A stretch of 16,128 bases of DNA, taken from positions 1 to 16,128 of the forward strand of contig DATDMG010000046.1 in NCBI GenBank assembly GCA_036518955.1, read 5' to 3'. This stretch comes from DATDMG01 sp036518955 (lineage in GTDB: Bacteria; Actinomycetota; Actinomycetes; Actinomycetales; Kineosporiaceae). The position numbers and the translations under genes are program-made. Shown here piece by piece: positions 7,162-14,186 of the stretch (position 1 is the first letter of the stretch; the number at the start of each line of letters is the position of its first letter). Under the pieces are notes generated by a model that was not told where the DNA came from, made no database searches, and worked only from the letters and a program-made list of their open reading frames with translations.

Positions 7162-8343
7162 GTGCACCTCGAGCACACCCCGGAGCAGCACGCGTTGCGC
7201 ACCGAGCTGCGGGCCTACTTCGCGCGCCTGATGACCCCCGACCTCCGGGCGGCGCTGGCCACCGACGCCGGTGACTACGGCGACGGCGAGGCGTACCGGG
7301 CCGTCGTCCGTCAGCTCGGGTCGGACGGGTGGCTGACGGTGAGCTGGCCGACGGAGCACGGCGGCCGCGGCCTCGCCCCTCTCGATCAGATGATCTTCAT
7401 GGACGAGGCGGCGATCGCGGGAGTCCCCGTGCCGTTCCTGACCATCAACACGGTCGGGCCGACCATCATGCACTTCGGTACCCCCGACCAGAAGGCGTTC
7501 TTCCTGCCCGGCATCGCCGCCGGCCGGATCCACTTCTCGATCGGCTACTCCGAGCCGGACGCCGGCACCGACCTGGCCGCGCTGCGCACCCGGGCCGACC
7601 GCACCCCGGACGGCTACGTGATCAACGGTCAGAAGATGTGGACCAGCCTGATCCAGTACGCCGACTACGTCTGGCTGGCGTGCCGGACCGACCCGGAGGC
7701 CACCCGGCACCGCGGCCTGTCGATCCTGGTCGTGCCGACGGACACCCCCGGTTTCTCCTGGACGCCGGTTCCCACCGTCGCCGGGCCGACCACCAGCGCG
7801 ACCTTCTACGACGACGTCCGGGTGCCGGCGTCGGCGCTGATCGGGCCGGAGAACCAGGGCTGGGCCCTGATCACCAACCAGCTCAACCACGAGCGGGTCG
7901 CGTTGACCTCGGCGGCACCGATCCGGCACGCGCTCCGCCAGGTGACCGACTGGGCGCGGCAGGCCCGGACGGCCGACGGCCGACGGGTGATCGACCAGGA
8001 GTGGGTGCAGCTCCACCTGGCGCGGGTGTACGCCCGGACCGAGGCGCTGGCGCTGTTCACCACCCGGATCGCCGCGTCGGCCGAGGGCACGCCCGACCGG
8101 GCGGCGGCGTCGGCGGCGAAGGTGTTCGGCACCGAACTGGCGGTGGAGAGCTACCGGTCGCTGATGGAGGTGTTGGGGCCGACCGCCTACGTGCGCGGCG
8201 ACGGGCCGGGATCGGTCCTGCGCGGGCGCGTCGAGAGCCTGCACCGCTCGGCTCTGATCCTCACCTTCGGCGGCGGCACGAACGAGATCCAGCGAGACAT
8301 CGTCGCCACGGCGGCCCTCGGGCTGCCGGCCGCGCGACGCTGA
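7162..8343 (+). CDS. acyl-CoA dehydrogenase, catalytic-base subunit of a heteromeric pair (FadE29/ChsE2-like)
   Basis: A 393-residue acyl-CoA dehydrogenase family protein resembling steroid-type FadE29 (ChsE2). Seen: HTPEQHALRTELRAYFARL at the N-terminus, GYSEPDAGTDLAALRTRA near 128-145, INGQKMWTS near 154-162, a likely catalytic base Glu244 in LNHERVALTS, and the C-terminal FAD-site motif FGGGTNEIQR starting near 369. The R-x-QFG flavin pyrophosphate motif of homotetrameric dehydrogenases is absent here but present in the next gene, as in the alpha2-beta2 dehydrogenases ChsE1-ChsE2. The start is a GTG preceded by GGGGAGG (7151-7157) at a short 4-nt spacing; no ATG fits. A role in oxidising a short steroid side chain or ring-derived acyl-CoA is inferred. 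IpdE1 is an alternative identity, judged less likely from sequence. Confidence 0.88.
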   Translation: MHLEHTPEQHALRTELRAYFARLMTPDLRAALATDAGDYGDGEAYRAVVRQLGSDGWLTVSWPTEHGGRGLAPLDQMIFMDEAAIAGVPVPFLTINTVGPTIMHFGTPDQKAFFLPGIAAGRIHFSIGYSEPDAGTDLAALRTRADRTPDGYVINGQKMWTSLIQYADYVWLACRTDPEATRHRGLSILVVPTDTPGFSWTPVPTVAGPTTSATFYDDVRVPASALIGPENQGWALITNQLNHERVALTSAAPIRHALRQVTDWARQARTADGRRVIDQEWVQLHLARVYARTEALALFTTRIAASAEGTPDRAAASAAKVFGTELAVESYRSLMEVLGPTAYVRGDGPGSVLRGRVESLHRSALILTFGGGTNEIQRDIVATAALGLPAARR

Positions 8344-8357
8344 GCCGGGAGGCGGGC

Positions 8358-9449
8358 ATGGACTTCAGCCAGACCACCGAGCAGGTCGAGCTCGCCGCGC
8401 TGGCCCGGCAGATCGTCACGGACGTGCTGACGCCGCAGCGCCTGGCCGAGGTCGGCGCCGAACCGGACCGGCTCGATCGCGCGCTGTGGCAGGAGCTCGC
8501 GCGGTCCGGCGTCCTGGCTGCGGGTCTGCCCGTCGAGGTCGGCGGCGACGGGCTCGGCCTGCTGGCGGACTGCGCGGTCCTGGTCGAGCTCGGCCGGGCG
8601 GTCGCCCCGGTGCCGTACCTGGCGAGCATCGTCACCGCGGGCGCTGCGGTGGCCCGGTTCGGGGACGACGCCCAGCGCAAGGCCTGGGCCGAGCCGGCCG
8701 GCCGGGGCGAGCTGCTGCTGACCGCGGCGCTGACGGCCCGGTCGCCGGTGCGGGCCCGCCGCGACGGCGACCGCTGGGTGGTGGACGGCGTGGCCACCAG
8801 CGTCCCGGCCGGCCCGGCCGCGGACGTCGTGCTGCTGCCGGCGGCCACGGCGGCCGGGCCGGTGGTGCTCGCGGTGCTGCCGCAGCGGGACGAGGTCACG
8901 GTGGAGCGTCAGTACCTGGTGGACGGGCAGTGCCACGGCCAGGTCGCGCTGGACGGTCTCACCCTGCCCGCCGACCGGGCGGTCGGCGCCGGCGCGGACG
9001 TCTCCTCCTGGCTGCGGGACCGGGCCACGGTCGGGCTGTGCGCCCTTCAGCTCGGCGTCACCGAGCGGGCCCTGGAGCTGACCGCCGAGCACGCCCGCAC
9101 CCGGATCCAGTTCGGCCGCCCGATCGGCACCTTCCAGGCGGTGGCGCAGCGGCTCGCGGACGCGTACGTCGACGTCGAGGCGATCCGCTGCACGATGTGG
9201 CAGGCCGCCTGGCGGCTCGCCGAGGGGCTCGGCTGCCCGACCGAGGTCGCCACCGCGAAGTTCTGGGCGGCGGACGGCGGGCACCGCGTGGCGCACACCG
9301 CCGTCCACGTGCACGGGGGGGCCGGCATCGACCTGACCCACCCCGTGCACCGCTACTTCGTGGCCGCGAAGTACGCCGAGTTCGCCCTCGGCGGGGCCAC
9401 CGACCAGCTCCTCCGGCTCGGCGCCGCCCTGGCTGCGGGCGTCGCCTGA
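8358..9449 (+). CDS. acyl-CoA dehydrogenase, FAD-binding partner subunit lacking the catalytic base (FadE28/ChsE1-like)
   Basis: A 363-residue acyl-CoA dehydrogenase-fold protein. Seen: MDFSQTTEQ at the start, GLPVEVGGDGLGL near 56-68, the flavin-binding ARTRIQFGRPIGTFQ near 246-260, and HVHGGAGIDLTHPVHRYF near 317-334. Where the upstream gene has its catalytic glutamate, this protein reads RDRATVGL, so it lacks the base; it also lacks the GGTNEIQR motif. The two genes together therefore supply one complete set of active-site elements, the pattern known for ChsE1-ChsE2, which dehydrogenates the C3 side-chain CoA ester of cholesterol. The ATG has GGGAGG 5 nt upstream (8347-8352) and starts 14 nt after the previous stop, so the pair is co-translated. 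Exact substrate is unknown. Confidence 0.88.
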   Translation: MDFSQTTEQVELAALARQIVTDVLTPQRLAEVGAEPDRLDRALWQELARSGVLAAGLPVEVGGDGLGLLADCAVLVELGRAVAPVPYLASIVTAGAAVARFGDDAQRKAWAEPAGRGELLLTAALTARSPVRARRDGDRWVVDGVATSVPAGPAADVVLLPAATAAGPVVLAVLPQRDEVTVERQYLVDGQCHGQVALDGLTLPADRAVGAGADVSSWLRDRATVGLCALQLGVTERALELTAEHARTRIQFGRPIGTFQAVAQRLADAYVDVEAIRCTMWQAAWRLAEGLGCPTEVATAKFWAADGGHRVAHTAVHVHGGAGIDLTHPVHRYFVAAKYAEFALGGATDQLLRLGAALAAGVA

Positions 9450-9455
9450 CGGCGG

Positions 9456-9482
9456 CCGGTGGCGCTGTCGGTCAGCCGCCGG
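9456..9482. terminator. possible hairpin between convergent acyl-CoA dehydrogenase and small peptide gene
   Basis: CCGGTGGC at 9456-9463 can pair with GCCGCCGG at 9475-9482 (8 pairs including one G-U) around an 11-nt loop. A 6-bp perfect alternative uses GGCGGC at 9451-9456. It lies 6 nt after the dehydrogenase stop and overlaps the end of the convergent peptide gene. No T tract is present, and such GC-rich pairing is easily found by chance here. Confidence 0.35.
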
Positions 9483-9573
9483 TGGGGTCGGGGTAGCTCC
9501 GCCCGACGCCGCCGGAACATTCCCGCAGGTCCTCATCGGTAATGATCTCGTGCCGGGTGTCGATCTCGTTCAT
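9472..9573 (-). CDS. small peptide with double-glycine-type leader (candidate precursor peptide)
   Basis: A 33-codon gene that standard length cut-offs would miss. Seen: ATG preceded by GAGGAG (9581-9586) at an ideal 7-nt spacing, 29 of 33 third positions G or C, and a clean TGA. The acidic N-terminal half contains IITDEDLRECSGG, fitting the leader pattern acidic-Leu-x-x-hydrophobic-x-Gly-Gly seen in bacteriocin and other peptide precursors processed after Gly-Gly. The remaining tail is VGRSYPDPTGG, 11 residues with two prolines, one tyrosine and a terminal Gly-Gly. No modifying enzyme, peptidase or ABC transporter lies in the window. It is downstream of and co-directional with tyrA (gap 181 nt) and convergent with the acyl-CoA dehydrogenase gene. 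The upstream reading frame ends in an ATGA overlap with its start. Coding status is likely; function is unknown. Confidence 0.6.
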   Translation of the reverse strand: MNEIDTRHEIITDEDLRECSGGVGRSYPDPTGG

Positions 9574-9654
9574 CTCACATCTCCTCGCTGGTCGATGCGC
9601 AACCCGTGCGCTGCCGTGAAGACTGCGATGCGCAGGTCCTCTCCGATGACATCG

Positions 9655-9660
9655 ACCCTA
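9655..9660 (-). promoter_or_regulatory. possible -10 element for the small peptide gene
   Basis: Read on the minus strand this is TAGGGT, fitting the actinobacterial SigA -10 pattern TAnnnT, about 82 nt upstream of the peptide start. No convincing -35 box lies 16-18 nt further up. The surrounding stretch (9574-9754) is less GC-rich than its neighbours and I see no well-supported gene in it. The element supports independent transcription of the peptide, but weakly. Confidence 0.3.
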
Positions 9661-9754
9661 GGAAGATCACGCATTCTGCCGCCATGGGCCCGAGCACAGC
9701 ACCCGCAGCGGCTGCGTCCGTTCGACGACGGTCTCCCGGCCGCCCGGAGGCAGG

Positions 9755-10888
9755 TCAACCCACCACGACCCAGCCGCCCGCGGCGAGCGCCTCCTCCAGC
9801 GCGGTCTCGACGGTGGGCAGCACCGACACCTCGACCAGCCCGACCGCCCGGCCCGGCGCGTGCTCCAGCGTGATCTCCTCGATGTTGATCCCGGCCGTGC
9901 CGATGTCGGCGAAGAGCCGGCCGAGCTGGCCCGGCCGATCCGGGACGACGACGGTGAGGACGGCGTAGCGCGTCGGGCCGCCGCCGTGCTTGCCCGGGAT
10001 GCGCTCACGGCCCAGGTTGCCCCGCGCGATCAGGTCGGCCACCCCGGCCAACGCCGACCGACCCCGCGGGGGCAGGCCGGTGTCCACCGCGCCGGACCCG
10101 GCGAGCACCCGGAGGTCGGCGATGACGTCGGCCAGGTCGGCCCGGACCCGTTCGAGCACCTCCACCACCGGGCCGGCGTTGGCCGCCAGGATCTGCGCCC
10201 ACAGCAGCGGATCGCTCGCCGCGATCCGGGTGACGTCGCGCAGCCCCTGCCCCGCCAGCGACACGGCCTCGTCGGAGCCGTCCGGCAACCGGGCGGCGAC
10301 CAGGCTCGCCGCCACCTGCGGCAGGTGCGAGACCAGGGCCACCGCGACGTCGTGCTGCCCGGCCGGCATCACCACCGGGCGAGCGCCGACCGCCTGGGCC
10401 AGCAGCCGGACGTCGTCCCGGCGCGCCGGCTCGCTCTTCTCACCGGGGCAGATCACCCACGGGCGGCCGACGAACAGGTCCCCGCGGGCGGCCAGCGGCC
10501 CCGAGCGTTCGCGCCCGGCCATCGGATGGCTGCCGACGTAGCGCGACAGGTCGGCGCCCCGGTCGCCGACGCCGCGCAGGATCTCCGTCTTGACGCTGGC
10601 GACGTCCGTCACGGTGGTGTCGGGGTCGTCGAGCAGGGCCTGCGCGACGACGTCCGCGGTGACGTCGGGCGGCGCGGCGACCACGGTGAGGCGGGCCGCC
10701 GTCCCGCCCGGGTCGGCCTCCCCGGCTCCGAGATCGACGGCGATGGCCAGCGCCGTGGGCGACGGGTCGTGGAGCAGGACGCGGGTGCCGACGCTGTGCA
10801 GGGCCAGCCCGAGACTCGTCCCCAGCAGGCCGGTCCCGAGCACCCGCACCGAACCGAGCGCGCGGGCGGCGTCAGGATCGAGGCTCAC
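9755..10888 (-). CDS. tyrA: prephenate dehydrogenase with C-terminal ACT domain (TyrA)
   Basis: A 377-residue enzyme of tyrosine biosynthesis that oxidatively decarboxylates prephenate to 4-hydroxyphenylpyruvate using NAD(P). Seen: the Rossmann motif VLGTGLLGTSLGLAL at 16-30, DVASVK at 95-100, GSHPMAGRERSG at 119-130, the conserved VSHLPQVAAS, and a C-terminal ACT domain from about residue 307 (YAVLTVVVPDRPGQLGRLF, then NIEEITLEH), which usually mediates feedback control by an aromatic amino acid. The frame stays open far upstream as a shadow of recD2; I start at the GTG following GGTGGGGC, just before the Rossmann strand. Later GTG codons at residues 14 and 16 are possible but would clip that strand. 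It follows recD2 after 59 nt containing a hairpin. cmk and der, the common downstream genes in actinobacteria, are absent. Confidence 0.9.
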   Translation of the reverse strand: MSLDPDAARALGSVRVLGTGLLGTSLGLALHSVGTRVLLHDPSPTALAIAVDLGAGEADPGGTAARLTVVAAPPDVTADVVAQALLDDPDTTVTDVASVKTEILRGVGDRGADLSRYVGSHPMAGRERSGPLAARGDLFVGRPWVICPGEKSEPARRDDVRLLAQAVGARPVVMPAGQHDVAVALVSHLPQVAASLVAARLPDGSDEAVSLAGQGLRDVTRIAASDPLLWAQILAANAGPVVEVLERVRADLADVIADLRVLAGSGAVDTGLPPRGRSALAGVADLIARGNLGRERIPGKHGGGPTRYAVLTVVVPDRPGQLGRLFADIGTAGINIEEITLEHAPGRAVGLVEVSVLPTVETALEEALAAGGWVVVG

Positions 10889-10902
10889 GCCGCCCCACCG
10901 TA

Positions 10903-10928
10903 CCGGGCCCGGCGGCGGCCGGGCCCGG
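10903..10928. terminator. 10-bp perfect G-C hairpin between recD2 and tyrA
   Basis: CCGGGCCCGG at 10903-10912 and again at 10919-10928 pair perfectly around a 6-nt loop CGGCGG. Each arm is also self-palindromic, and a further GGGCCCGG copy sits at 10935-10942, allowing alternative pairings. It lies 14 nt before the tyrA start on the transcribed minus strand. It could attenuate read-through from recD2, stabilise the tyrA 5' end or affect translation. No T tract follows. Confidence 0.45.
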
Positions 10929-10947
10929 CACCGCGGGCCCGGCCGCC

Positions 10948-13215
10948 TCACCGGGTCGCCGGCGGGACGTCCAGCCGGTGCGTCAGCCCGGTGAACCGGC
11001 GCCCCGACCCGGGCGTGCGTACCGCCTGCGCCAACGCCCGCCGCGAGCCGACCAGCACGATCAAGCCCTTGGCCCGGGTCACGCCGGTGTAGAGGAGGTT
11101 GCGCTGCAGCATCATCCACGAGGAGGTCGTCACCGGGATCACGACGGCCGGGTACTCGCTGCCCTGGGACCGGTGGATGGTGACGGCGTACGCGTGAGCG
11201 AGTTCGTCGAGCTCGTCGAAGTCGTAGTCGACGGACTCGTCCTCGTCGGTCCGGACGGTCAGCGTATGGTCCTCCGGGGACAGTGCGGTGACCGTGCCGA
11301 CCGTGCCGTTGAAGACCCCGGCGACGCCCTTGTCGTAGTTGTTCCGCAGCTGGGTGACCTTGTCGCCGACCCGGAAGACGCGGCCGCCGAACCGCCGCTC
11401 CGGCGCGCCGTCGCGGGAGGGGGTGAGCGCCTCCTGCAGCAGCAGGTTGAGGTTGGCCGCCCCGGCCGGACCGCGGTGCATCGGGGCCAGCACCTGGACG
11501 TCGCGCACCGGGTGCAGGCCGAACCTCGCCGGGATCCGGCGGGCCACCACGTCGACGACGCGTCTGGCGGTCTCGGCCGCCACGTTCGGACCGGGCTCCT
11601 GCGGCGGGTCGTAGCCGAACCAGAAGAAGTCGCCGAAGCCGGTCAGCCGGGGCGGCTGCCCGGCGTTGATCCGGTGCGCGTTGACGACGATCCCCGACTC
11701 CTGGGCCTGCCGGAAGATCTGCGTCAGACGCACCCGCGGGATCGCGTCGGCGGCGATCAGATCCCGCAGGACCTCGCCGGCACCGACCGACGGGAGCTGG
11801 TCGACGTCCCCGACGAACAGCAGGTGCGCCCCCGGCGGCACCGCCCTCACCAGCTTGTTCGCCAGGACGACGTCCATCATCGACGCCTCGTCGACGACGA
11901 CCAGGTCGGCCTCCAGCGGGGTGTCGCGGTCGAAGGCGGGTTCGCCGCCCGGCTGCAGCTGGAGCAGCCGGTGGACGGTCGAGGCCTGGTGCCCGGTCAG
12001 CTCCGCGAGCCGTTTGGCGGCACGGCCGGTCGGCGCGACCAGGACGACCCGCGCCTGCTTGGCACGGGCCAACTCGACCACCGACCGGACGGTGAAACTC
12101 TTGCCGCACCCCGGGCCCCCGGTCAGCACGGCGACCGCGCGGGTGAGGGCGAGCCGGACGGCGTCCCGCTGCTCGGGCGCCAGCTCCTGGCCGGTGCGCC
12201 GGTGCACCCAGGCCAGCGCGCGGTCCCAGTCCACCGTCCGGAAGGCCGGCAGCCGGTCGGCGCGGCTGCGCAGCAGCGCGAGCAGTCCCGACGCCAGCGA
12301 CTGCTCGGACCGGTGGAACGGCACCAGGTAGACGGCGTCGACGGGCGCGCCGTCCGGCCCCGCGGGCAGCGGCTCCCGGACGACGCCCTCGGCCGCCGCA
12401 AGCTCGTCCAGGCAGGGCGCGACCAGCTCGCGCCCGACGTCCAGGATGGTCGCGGCGTCCCCGACCAACGTCGGGGCGGGCAGGTAGCAGTGGCCGTCGT
12501 CGGCGGCCTCGGACAGGGTGTACTGCAGCCCGGCCTTGATCCGCTCCGGGCTGTCGTGCGGCAGGCCGACGGCCTTGGCGATCGTGTCGGCGGTCCGGAA
12601 GCCGATGCCCCAGACGTCGGCGGCGAGCCGGTAGGGCGTGGTGCGCACCACCTCGATCGACTGGTCGGCGTACTTCTTGTAGATCCGCACGGCCAGGGAC
12701 GTCGACACCCCCACCCCGGACAGGAAGATCATCACTTCCTTGATGGCCTTCTGCTCCGCCCACGCGGCGGCGATCCGGCGGCTGCGCTTCGGCCCGACCC
12801 CGCGGACCTCGACGAGCCGCTCCGGCTCGTGCTCGATGATCGACAGGATGTCGACCCCGAAGTGGTCGACGAGCCGCTCGGCCATCGTCGGCCCGATGCC
12901 CTTGATCAGGCCCGACCCGAGGTAGCGGCGGATGCCCTGGACCGTCGCCGGCAGCACCGTCGTGCAGCTGTGCACCTCGAACTGCCGCCCGTACCTGGGG
13001 TGCGACCCCCAGTGGCCGGTCAGCCGCAGGCTCTCCCCGATCTGCGCGCCGAGCAGCGGCCCGACGACGGTGAGCAGGTCGGTACCGGTCCGTGCGGTGG
13101 CGACCCGGGCGATGGTGTAACCGGTCTCCTCGTTGACGTAGGTGATCCGTTCGAGGACGGCGTCGAGCAGCACCGACGGCCGCGACGGATGGTCGGCGGG
13201 CGCGCGCTCGGTCAC
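10948..13215 (-). CDS. recD2: RecD2-type ATP-dependent 5'-3' DNA helicase
   Basis: A 755-residue superfamily 1B helicase of the RecD2 (RecD-like, long N-terminus) family, which acts without RecBC in DNA repair or replication restart. Seen in order: an N-terminal OB-like region; helix-hairpin-helix-type segments GLIKGIGPTMAERLVDHFG and VRGVGPKRSRRI (about 102-148), and WGIGFRTADTIA; Walker A GGPGCGKS at 366-373; APTGRAAKRL; Walker B VVVDEASMMD with DEAS at 442-445; GDVDQLPSVG at 469-478; QIFRQAQES; and the C-terminal UvrD-like motifs AVTIHRSQGSEYP and LYTGVTRAK. I chose the GTG at 13215; an in-frame TTG at 13230 would add five residues, and neither has a strong ribosome site. It sits 62 nt after rluB and before tyrA on the same strand, an uncommon place for this gene. 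Confidence 0.92.
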   Translation of the reverse strand: MTERAPADHPSRPSVLLDAVLERITYVNEETGYTIARVATARTGTDLLTVVGPLLGAQIGESLRLTGHWGSHPRYGRQFEVHSCTTVLPATVQGIRRYLGSGLIKGIGPTMAERLVDHFGVDILSIIEHEPERLVEVRGVGPKRSRRIAAAWAEQKAIKEVMIFLSGVGVSTSLAVRIYKKYADQSIEVVRTTPYRLAADVWGIGFRTADTIAKAVGLPHDSPERIKAGLQYTLSEAADDGHCYLPAPTLVGDAATILDVGRELVAPCLDELAAAEGVVREPLPAGPDGAPVDAVYLVPFHRSEQSLASGLLALLRSRADRLPAFRTVDWDRALAWVHRRTGQELAPEQRDAVRLALTRAVAVLTGGPGCGKSFTVRSVVELARAKQARVVLVAPTGRAAKRLAELTGHQASTVHRLLQLQPGGEPAFDRDTPLEADLVVVDEASMMDVVLANKLVRAVPPGAHLLFVGDVDQLPSVGAGEVLRDLIAADAIPRVRLTQIFRQAQESGIVVNAHRINAGQPPRLTGFGDFFWFGYDPPQEPGPNVAAETARRVVDVVARRIPARFGLHPVRDVQVLAPMHRGPAGAANLNLLLQEALTPSRDGAPERRFGGRVFRVGDKVTQLRNNYDKGVAGVFNGTVGTVTALSPEDHTLTVRTDEDESVDYDFDELDELAHAYAVTIHRSQGSEYPAVVIPVTTSSWMMLQRNLLYTGVTRAKGLIVLVGSRRALAQAVRTPGSGRRFTGLTHRLDVPPATR

Positions 13216-13277
13216 GCCGCCATTCTGCAACCCGGGACCGACACCTCGCCGGACCGGTCGCGCCCACAGACCTGCGG

Positions 13278-14186
13278 CTAGAGTCCGGCGGCCGCCATCA
13301 GGGAGGCCACCTCGGGCCTGCCCAGCGCGCGGGTGCGCCCGACCCGCAGGTCGCCCAGCTTGATCGGACCCACCTGGATGCGGACCAGCTGCAGCACCGG
13401 GTGCCCGGCCGCCTCCAGCAGGCGGCGGACGATCCGGTTGCGGCCGTCGTGCAGGGTCACCTCGACCAGGGCCTTGCCGGGCCGGGCGTCGACCACGCGG
13501 AAGCCGTCCACCCGGGCGGCCCCGTCGTCCAGCTCGATCCCCTCCCGCAGCCGGCGGCCGAGGTCGCGCGGGATCTGGCCCTCCACCTCGGCCAGGTACA
13601 CCTTGGGGACCTCGTAGCGCGGATGGCTGAGCCGGTTCGCCAGCTCGCCGTCGTTGGTGAGCAGGATCAGCCCCTCGCTGTCGGCGTCCAGACGGCCGAC
13701 GTGGAACAGCCGTTCCGCCCGGCTGGCGACCAGGTCACCGATGCAGTCGCGGCCCTGCGGGTCGCTCATCGCGGACAGGACCCCGAGCGGCTTGTTCAGG
13801 ACGAGGTAGACCAGCGACTCGTCGAGCTGGACCCGGATCCCGTCGACGTGGACGGCGACCTTCTTCGGGTCGACCCGGACGCCCAGCTCGGTCACCGGGT
13901 GCCCGTCGACCGTGACGCGACCGGCCACGATGAGCTCCTCGCACGCCCGCCGCGAGCCGACGCCGGCCTGGGCGAGCACCTTCTGCAGCCGGACGCCGGC
14001 AGGGTCGTGCACGTCGACCGGCGGGCCGGCGGGTGCGGGCGGCTGCTGGGGCCGCGCCCGCCGCGGCGGAGCCGGCCGCGCCGGACGGCCCGCCGATGCT
14101 CCGCTCCGCCCCTGGCCCGAGCGGTTGCGCCCGGCCGAGCCCGGGCCCGGAGCGGGGCCCGCCCGCCGCTTGCCCGGGACGCTCAC
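13278..14186 (-). CDS. rluB: RluB-like pseudouridine synthase (RsuA/RluB/E/F family)
   Basis: A 302-residue rRNA pseudouridine synthase; family members isomerise specific uridines in 23S (RluB) or 16S (RsuA) rRNA. Seen: an extended, basic, Pro/Gly/Arg-rich N-terminal region (1-65) that is probably disordered; an S4 RNA-binding domain at about 66-110 (RLQKVLAQAGVGSRRACEEL); YLVLNKPLGVLSAM; the catalytic motif GRLDADSEGLILLTNDG with Asp167; VPKVYLAEVEG; and the C-terminal GRNRIVRRLLEAAGHPVLQL. The GTG start overlaps the scpB stop by 4 nt (GTGA), so the two are translationally coupled, an arrangement conserved in many Gram-positive genomes. The exact target nucleotide cannot be read from sequence, so the RluB name rests on context with scpAB. 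Confidence 0.9.
   Translation of the reverse strand: MSVPGKRRAGPAPGPGSAGRNRSGQGRSGASAGRPARPAPPRRARPQQPPAPAGPPVDVHDPAGVRLQKVLAQAGVGSRRACEELIVAGRVTVDGHPVTELGVRVDPKKVAVHVDGIRVQLDESLVYLVLNKPLGVLSAMSDPQGRDCIGDLVASRAERLFHVGRLDADSEGLILLTNDGELANRLSHPRYEVPKVYLAEVEGQIPRDLGRRLREGIELDDGAARVDGFRVVDARPGKALVEVTLHDGRNRIVRRLLEAAGHPVLQLVRIQVGPIKLGDLRVGRTRALGRPEVASLMAAAGL

Noticed and set aside
10889..13267. A 1170-codon minus-strand open frame apparently fusing tyrA to a large upstream domain
   Set aside because: The upstream part is an out-of-frame reading of recD2 with no recognisable domain; recD2 has all helicase motifs in its own frame and ends before tyrA.
10978..13281. A 767-codon plus-strand open frame opposite recD2
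   Set aside because: Antisense to recD2; rich in Arg, Gly, His, Asp and Gln as expected from complementing high-GC3 codons, and without family motifs.
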